A DNA stretch of 20,377 nucleotides from positions 1 to 20,377 of the forward strand of contig JAYWBB010000036.1 in NCBI GenBank assembly GCA_043781855.1, read 5' to 3'. This document shows, piece by piece, positions 16,238 through 20,377 of the stretch. Both the position numbers and the translations under genes were made by a program. This DNA is from Nevskia sp043781855. Its GTDB lineage: Bacteria > Pseudomonadota > Gammaproteobacteria > Nevskiales > Nevskiaceae. Below the pieces are notes generated by a model. The model ran no database searches. It saw only the letters and a program-made list of their open reading frames with translations, and had not been told where the DNA came from. How positions within the stretch are numbered: the first letter of the stretch is position 1; each line of letters begins with the position of its first letter.

Positions 16238-17787
16238 ATATTGCGCATCTGCTGGCCCGCACCGCGCGCTGCGCCGGCGCGCGGCCGGCGCTTTACCACG
16301 GCGAAGAGTTGCTCTGCGACTACCGCGCGCTCGCGCGGCGTGCGGCCGGTATCGGTGGCTGGCTGCGCAACGAACTGAAGCTCACGCCAGGTGCGCGCGT
16401 CGCGCTGTTCATGACCAACACGCCGGAATACCTCGAATGCTTTTACGGCATCTGGAACGCCGGCCTCGTCGTCGTGCCGATCAATGCCAAGCTGCATGCG
16501 CGCGAAGCCGAGTACATCGTCCGCGACTCGGGTGCTGCCGTATTGTTCTGCACCGACGATCTGCTGCCGGGCATGCTGCCGCTGCGCGCGGGGTTACCGC
16601 AGCTGAAGCGCGTACTGGTGCCGGGCACGGCGGATTACCTGCGTTGCCGCGAGTCGGCCGCCATCGACATCGTGCCGCGCGGTGCTGAGGATCTCGCCTG
16701 GCTGTTCTACACCTCAGGCACCACCGGCCGGCCCAAGGGCGTGATGCTGAGCCATCGCAATCTGCAGACGATGATCGCCTGCGGCGCGATCGACGTCGAC
16801 GTGCCGCAGCCGGACGATTGCATCCTGTATGCGGCACCGATGTCGCATGCCTCCGGCATGGGCAATTTCTCGCATGTGATCGCGGGGGCGAAGCACATCG
16901 TGCCGCGCTCCGGCGGTTTCGAGCCGGCGGAGATGCTGTCCCTCGCCGCATATCACGGCGGTGCCTTCCTGTTCGCCGCACCGACGATGGTCAAGCGCCT
17001 GGTCGACCACGTCGAAGCCAGTGGCGCCGCGACCGAGGGCTTCCGGCGGATTCTGTACGGTGGCGGGCCGATGTATCTCGAAGACATCCGCCAGGCGTTG
17101 CGCGTCATGGGCGACCGCTTCGTGCAGATTTTCGGACAGGGCGAGACGCCGATGACGATCACTGTGCTGACGGTGCAGCAACTGGCCGATCGCCGGCATC
17201 CGCGTTATCTCCAGCGCATCGCCTCGGTCGGTGTCGCGCAGGCGCTGGTCGAAGTGCGCGTCACCGATGACGCAGGGCGCAGCCTGCCCTGTGGCGAGGT
17301 CGGCGAAGTGCTGGTGCGCGGCGACACCGTCATGCAGGGCTACTGGAACAATCCCGAAGCCACCGCAAAGGCCGTGCGCGACGGCTGGCTCTACACCGGC
17401 GACATGGGCGAGATGGACGAGGACGGTTTTCTTACGCTCAAGGACCGTTCGAAGGACATGATTATCAGCGGCGGCTCCAACATCTATCCGCGCGAGATCG
17501 AGGAAGTGTTGCTCCGGCATCCGGGCGTGCACGAGGTCTCGGTGATCGGCCGCCGGCACGAGGAATGGGGCGAGGAGGTCGTTGCTTTCGTGGTCGCGCG
17601 GCCCGGTGCAAATGTTGGTGCGGCCGAACTCGATGCGCTCTGTCTCGAACACATCGCGCGCTTCAAGCGGCCCCGGCAGTACCGCTTCGTCGCCGCGCTG
17701 CCGAAGAGCAACTACGGCAAGGTGCTGAAAACGACTTTGCGTGAGCTGCTTCAGCGCGAGCCGGACGCCGCGCCTGCGGAAGGCTGA
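16234..17787 (+). CDS. Class I acyl-CoA ligase (AMP-forming), ligase 3
   Basis: A 517-residue adenylate-forming CoA ligase. P-loop TSGTTGRPKG is at residues 160-169, the A5 motif appears as FGQGETP at 300-306, the hinge-region aspartate in TGDMG is D390, and the C-terminal lysine is K496 in SNYGK, a variant of the usual TGK. All catalytic residues are present. The FGQGETPMTIT form marks a branch distinct from ligases 1 and 2, so the three probably act on different acids. The start is not certain. GTG at 16234 begins just where family homology starts (NIAHLLART) and overlaps a 9-codon ORF. An in-frame TTG at 16138 would add 32 residues unlike the family and would cross a hairpin. The gene sits between two regulators. 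It is followed after 21 bases by another hairpin and then the sensor kinase, so it may be cotranscribed with the two-component genes. Confidence 0.9.
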   Translation: MNIAHLLARTARCAGARPALYHGEELLCDYRALARRAAGIGGWLRNELKLTPGARVALFMTNTPEYLECFYGIWNAGLVVVPINAKLHAREAEYIVRDSGAAVLFCTDDLLPGMLPLRAGLPQLKRVLVPGTADYLRCRESAAIDIVPRGAEDLAWLFYTSGTTGRPKGVMLSHRNLQTMIACGAIDVDVPQPDDCILYAAPMSHASGMGNFSHVIAGAKHIVPRSGGFEPAEMLSLAAYHGGAFLFAAPTMVKRLVDHVEASGAATEGFRRILYGGGPMYLEDIRQALRVMGDRFVQIFGQGETPMTITVLTVQQLADRRHPRYLQRIASVGVAQALVEVRVTDDAGRSLPCGEVGEVLVRGDTVMQGYWNNPEATAKAVRDGWLYTGDMGEMDEDGFLTLKDRSKDMIISGGSNIYPREIEEVLLRHPGVHEVSVIGRRHEEWGEEVVAFVVARPGANVGAAELDALCLEHIARFKRPRQYRFVAALPKSNYGKVLKTTLRELLQREPDAAPAEG

Positions 17788-17808
17788 TCGCGGCTCGATC
17801 CGGGCGGA

Positions 17809-17828
17809 CGCCACCCGAACGGGTGGCG
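17809..17828 (+). other. Perfect 8-bp hairpin between ligase 3 and the sensor kinase
   Basis: CGCCACCC (17809-17816) and GGGTGGCG (17821-17828) pair perfectly around a GAAC tetraloop. No T-run follows, so a standard terminator is unlikely. It may be a pause, an mRNA stability stem or an operator. It covers the GTG at 17823 that would otherwise extend the kinase frame, which argues against that start. Confidence 0.5.
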
Positions 17829-17918
17829 CATGACCGGCATGGAACGCCGACCCTGCAAGGAAATCATGAGCGGGCCGCACGACCGGCCAGCCGGGCGGAG
17901 GAGAGGGTGGGCAGAGCG

Positions 17919-19628
17919 ATGCAGCGTCCAGCGGTGGTCGTGAGAGGCGCTCCTGTGGTCGGCGTGCCTGAGATTCCGTCAGCAAAGGAACGCCTCGAAG
18001 ACCCGTTACCCGGTACGCCCGAGGGCTTGACCGAACACCAGCTCATCTTCGACAACGCCTTCGTCGGCATCTGCTATACCCGCGATCGCGTGGTCCAGCG
18101 TTGCAACCGCCGTTTCGAGGAAATGTTCGGCTACGGTCCGGGCGAACTCAACGGCCATTGCGTCCGTAAGCTTTACCCGAGCGAGCAGGACTACGAGTTG
18201 CAGGGCCACAAGGGCTACGACTACTTCGAGTCGCACGAGACCTACTCCAACGAACGCCAGATGCGGCTCAAGAACGGCGAACTGTTCTGGTGCCAGGTCT
18301 CGGGCAAGACGCTGCACCCGCTGCACCCGTTCCAGAGCTGCGTCTGGATCTTCCAGGACATTTCCGAACGCAAGGCCGCCGAGGAAGCCTTGCAGCTTGC
18401 CAACGAGCGCCTCGAGCAGCGCGTGCAGGAACGCACGGCCGATCTGCGCCGCGCCGTTGATGCGCTCCGCGAGCAGATGCGCATCCGCGAGCAGGCTGAA
18501 GAAGCGTTGCTCGCGAGCAACGAAAAGTATCGCGCGCTGTTCCAGACCTTCCCGATCGGCATCTCGATCACCGACGACCAGGGCGAGGTCATCGAGATCA
18601 ACAAGGCGCAGAGCCGCATCAGCTCGCTCGCGAGCATGGCCAAGCTGACGCGCGATCTCGAACTCAACCGGCCGAGCGCGGCGCTGATCCACCCCGACGG
18701 CCGGCCGATGACGCAGGACGAGTTGCCGAGTACGCGCGCGCTGCGCGAACAGCGGGTGATCGCCGATGTCGAGCTCGGCGTGCGCTATGCCAGCAGCGCG
18801 CGCGTGCGCTGGTTCAGCGTCACTGCGGCGCCGATTCCGGTGAAAGGCTACGGCGCCGTCGTCGCCTATACCGAGACCACGCATCGTCGTCGGCTCGAAG
18901 AAAAAGAGCGGGTGCACCAGACCGATCTCGCGCGCGTGTCGCGCCTCAACACCATGGGCGAGATGGCCGGCGCGCTCGCGCACGAACTCGGCCAGCCGCT
19001 CAGCGCCACGCTGAACTACCTGCATGGCTGCCAGCTGCGTTTGCAGTCCGACGACTTCGCACCGGAGCTGTTCGAATCCGCCCTGTCACAGGCGATCTTC
19101 CACGCCGAACAGGCCGGCAGCATCGTCCGCCACATCCGCAGCTTCGTGCGCCGCCACGAGCCGGAGACGGTTGCCACGCCGCTCAATGAACTGATCGAAC
19201 AGATGGTCGGCCTGTTCGGCTTCGAGCGCCGCGAGCTTGCCGTGCGGCTGAAGCTGGATCTCGCGCCGGAGCAGCCGGTGGTGCTGGTCGATCCACTGGA
19301 AATCCAGCAGGTCATGGTCAATCTGGTCAAGAACGCGCTCGAAGCCATGGCGGACACGCCGACCGACCAGCGCTGGCTGGAAATCGAATCGCGGCTGCGT
19401 GGCGACGGCCGCGTGACCGTCACCGTTTCGGATCGCGGGCCCGGCGTCGCCAGGAAAAACCTGACGCAGATCTTCAACGCCTTCCACACGACCAAGCGCA
19501 ACGGCATCGGCCTCGGTCTGGCGATCTGCCGGTCGATCATCGAATCGCACGAGGGCAAGCTCAACGTCAGCCGCAATGTCCACGGCGGCGCCTGCTTCGC
19601 CTTCGACCTCAGTCTGGCCCCGTCATGA
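17919..19628 (+). CDS. Soluble double-PAS sensor histidine kinase (FixL-like)
   Basis: A 569-residue kinase with no membrane segment, so it should sense a signal in the cytoplasm. PAS domain 1 spans about residues 40-150 (ending ISERKAAEE). A charged coiled coil follows (about 150-198), then PAS domain 2 (about 200-325). The phosphoacceptor motif is AHELGQPLSATLNYL with H355. The ATPase domain shows NLVKNALEAM, DRGPGV and NGIGLGLAI. The H-box resembles FixL-type kinases (HELNQPL). PAS 1 has no obvious FixL haem histidine that I can assign, so the ligand is open. The start is uncertain: ATG at 17919 follows purine-rich GAGAGGG, while GTG at 17907 and GTG at 17823 are in-frame alternatives, the latter inside a hairpin. 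The stop overlaps the response-regulator start by ATGA, so the two are translationally coupled and form one two-component system. Confidence 0.92.
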   Translation: MQRPAVVVRGAPVVGVPEIPSAKERLEDPLPGTPEGLTEHQLIFDNAFVGICYTRDRVVQRCNRRFEEMFGYGPGELNGHCVRKLYPSEQDYELQGHKGYDYFESHETYSNERQMRLKNGELFWCQVSGKTLHPLHPFQSCVWIFQDISERKAAEEALQLANERLEQRVQERTADLRRAVDALREQMRIREQAEEALLASNEKYRALFQTFPIGISITDDQGEVIEINKAQSRISSLASMAKLTRDLELNRPSAALIHPDGRPMTQDELPSTRALREQRVIADVELGVRYASSARVRWFSVTAAPIPVKGYGAVVAYTETTHRRRLEEKERVHQTDLARVSRLNTMGEMAGALAHELGQPLSATLNYLHGCQLRLQSDDFAPELFESALSQAIFHAEQAGSIVRHIRSFVRRHEPETVATPLNELIEQMVGLFGFERRELAVRLKLDLAPEQPVVLVDPLEIQQVMVNLVKNALEAMADTPTDQRWLEIESRLRGDGRVTVTVSDRGPGVARKNLTQIFNAFHTTKRNGIGLGLAICRSIIESHEGKLNVSRNVHGGACFAFDLSLAPS

Positions 19629-20260
19629 AAAAGACTGACGAAGCGATCGGTTTCTTGCCGACGGTATTCGTCGTCGATGATGAGGAATCGGTGCGCAATT
19701 CCCTGCGCTTCCTGCTCGAATCGATCCGGCTCAACGTGGAAACCTTCAACTCCGCCGAGGCCTTTCTCGCTGCCGTGAAACCGGGTCGGCGCGGCTGTCT
19801 CGTGCTCGACGTGCGCATGCCCGGCATGAGCGGCCCGGAGCTCATGGACCAGCTCAACCACAGCGCGCTGCGCCTGCCGATCCTGTTCCTGTCCGCACAC
19901 GGCGACGTGCCGCTGGCGGTGCGCGCGATCAAGGGCGGCGCGGTGGATTTTTTGCAGAAGCCCTACAACAACCAGCAGTTTCTGGAGCGTATCCATCAGG
20001 CGCTGCAACAGGACGAGCGTAACCGCAGCCATCGCCAGCGCGAGGTCGATCTGTCTGCGCGGCTCGAAGGCCTGACCGCGCGTGAACGCGAAATTCTCGA
20101 TCAGGTGGTTGCCGGCCAGAGCAACAAGGAAATCGGGCGCACGCTCGGCATCAGCTACAAGACCGTCGAAGCCCATCGCGGGCGGCTGATGCACAAGATG
20201 GAGGCGGCTTCGTTTGCCGAACTCCTGCAGATGATGCTGACCCGCAGCGAAAACGCCTGA
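19625..20260 (+). CDS. FixJ/NarL-type response regulator
   Basis: A 211-residue two-domain regulator. The receiver domain (about residues 12-128) has the acidic pair D18-D19, phosphoacceptor D62 in LVLDVRMPGMSG, switch residue S90 in FLSAHGD and invariant K112 in QKPY. The C-terminal LuxR-type helix-turn-helix (about 150-205) reads LTAREREIL, SNKEIGRTLGISYKTVEAHR. The order and length match FixJ, StyR and TodT, several of which control aromatic or hydrophobic-compound catabolism. The 4-base ATGA overlap with the kinase gene makes the partnership nearly certain. The targets are not shown, but ligase 3 immediately upstream is a candidate. It has its own LuxR-type DNA-binding domain, distinct from that of the 904-residue regulator, so the two may bind different sites. 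Confidence 0.94.
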   Translation: MKKTDEAIGFLPTVFVVDDEESVRNSLRFLLESIRLNVETFNSAEAFLAAVKPGRRGCLVLDVRMPGMSGPELMDQLNHSALRLPILFLSAHGDVPLAVRAIKGGAVDFLQKPYNNQQFLERIHQALQQDERNRSHRQREVDLSARLEGLTAREREILDQVVAGQSNKEIGRTLGISYKTVEAHRGRLMHKMEAASFAELLQMMLTRSENA

Positions 20261-20377
20261 CCGTTCGAGCGCGATTCCTAGGGCCTGTTCCCATTCAGTG
20301 GGTCGCTGCGGCGGAGGTCATTTTTGCCCAGTGCCACGAACGAGGAGGATGCCCGCGACACGGTGCCCGGAACGGTG
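20261..20377. other. Non-coding right edge, possible start of a dispersed repeat or insertion
   Basis: After the response-regulator stop there is no T-tailed hairpin and no credible gene. A weak CCCA/TGGG stem occurs near 20290-20302. A GAGGAGG stretch touches an ATG near 20349, but the spacing is too short for a normal start and the frame runs off the window. The composition, with a local T-run (near 20322-20326) after CTAGGGCC, looks unlike the flanking genes and could be the edge of a mobile or repeated element. Confidence 0.25.

Noticed and set aside
17823..17918. A GTG start for the kinase giving 601 residues
   Set aside because: The GTG lies inside the 17809-17828 stem, has no ribosome site, and the added residues are Arg/Pro-rich without structure. 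The start at 17919 or 17907 is better but still uncertain.
17830..17943. A 37-codon small ORF before the kinase
   Set aside because: Arg-rich product, no ribosome site in front of its first ATG, and it overlaps the kinase start. It is not distinguishable from chance.

Overview
The window is a high-GC, densely packed stretch of what looks like a free-living proteobacterial chromosome. The strong G/C third-position bias, the pairing of an RND-type transporter with a DUF1329 protein and a YCF48/BNR-repeat protein, and a FixL/FixJ-type sensor-regulator pair point to a gammaproteobacterium of the environmental, hydrophobic-compound-degrading kind (Nevskiales/Steroidobacter-like groups would fit). 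That placement is inference, because no rRNA or marker gene is present. I see no tRNA, rRNA, CRISPR array, intact transposase or prophage gene.

Layout, left to right. (1) Positions 21-2679, plus strand: a cyclase-family metal hydrolase and a first acyl-CoA ligase, closed by a large palindromic repeat (2704-2803) that also forms a terminator. (2) Positions 2827-8271, minus strand: a probable operon, in transcription order a Tat-signal DUF1329 protein, an 820-residue RND/MMPL transporter and a large uncharacterised lipoprotein. (3) Positions 8468-11456, plus strand, divergent from (2): an exported YCF48/BNR beta-propeller, a second acyl-CoA ligase and a small GFA-family zinc protein. (4) Positions 11465-13165, minus strand: a Baeyer-Villiger-type flavin monooxygenase. 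It ends 8 bases from the GFA gene, and its last codons run through a degenerate copy of the same palindrome. (5) Positions 13350-16064, plus strand, divergent from the monooxygenase: a MalT/AlkS-like LuxR-family ATPase regulator. (6) Positions 16234-17787: a third acyl-CoA ligase behind an unusually structured leader with two hairpins and a 9-codon ORF that overlaps the ligase start by GTGA. (7) Positions 17919-20260: a soluble double-PAS histidine kinase and a FixJ-type response regulator, overlapping by ATGA.

Read together, this looks like a catabolic region for a hydrophobic, probably cyclic ketone-forming compound such as a terpenoid, steroid or alicyclic. The RND/DUF1329/YCF48 set would handle the substrate at the envelope, the monooxygenase would insert oxygen next to a ketone, the cyclase-family hydrolase could act on a ring or ester/amide intermediate, and three distinct ligases would activate the resulting acids as CoA thioesters. 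Two separate regulatory inputs, a LuxR-type ATPase and a two-component system, flank the third ligase. The substrate is not shown by the sequence, and the pathway reading is inference from gene families and proximity.
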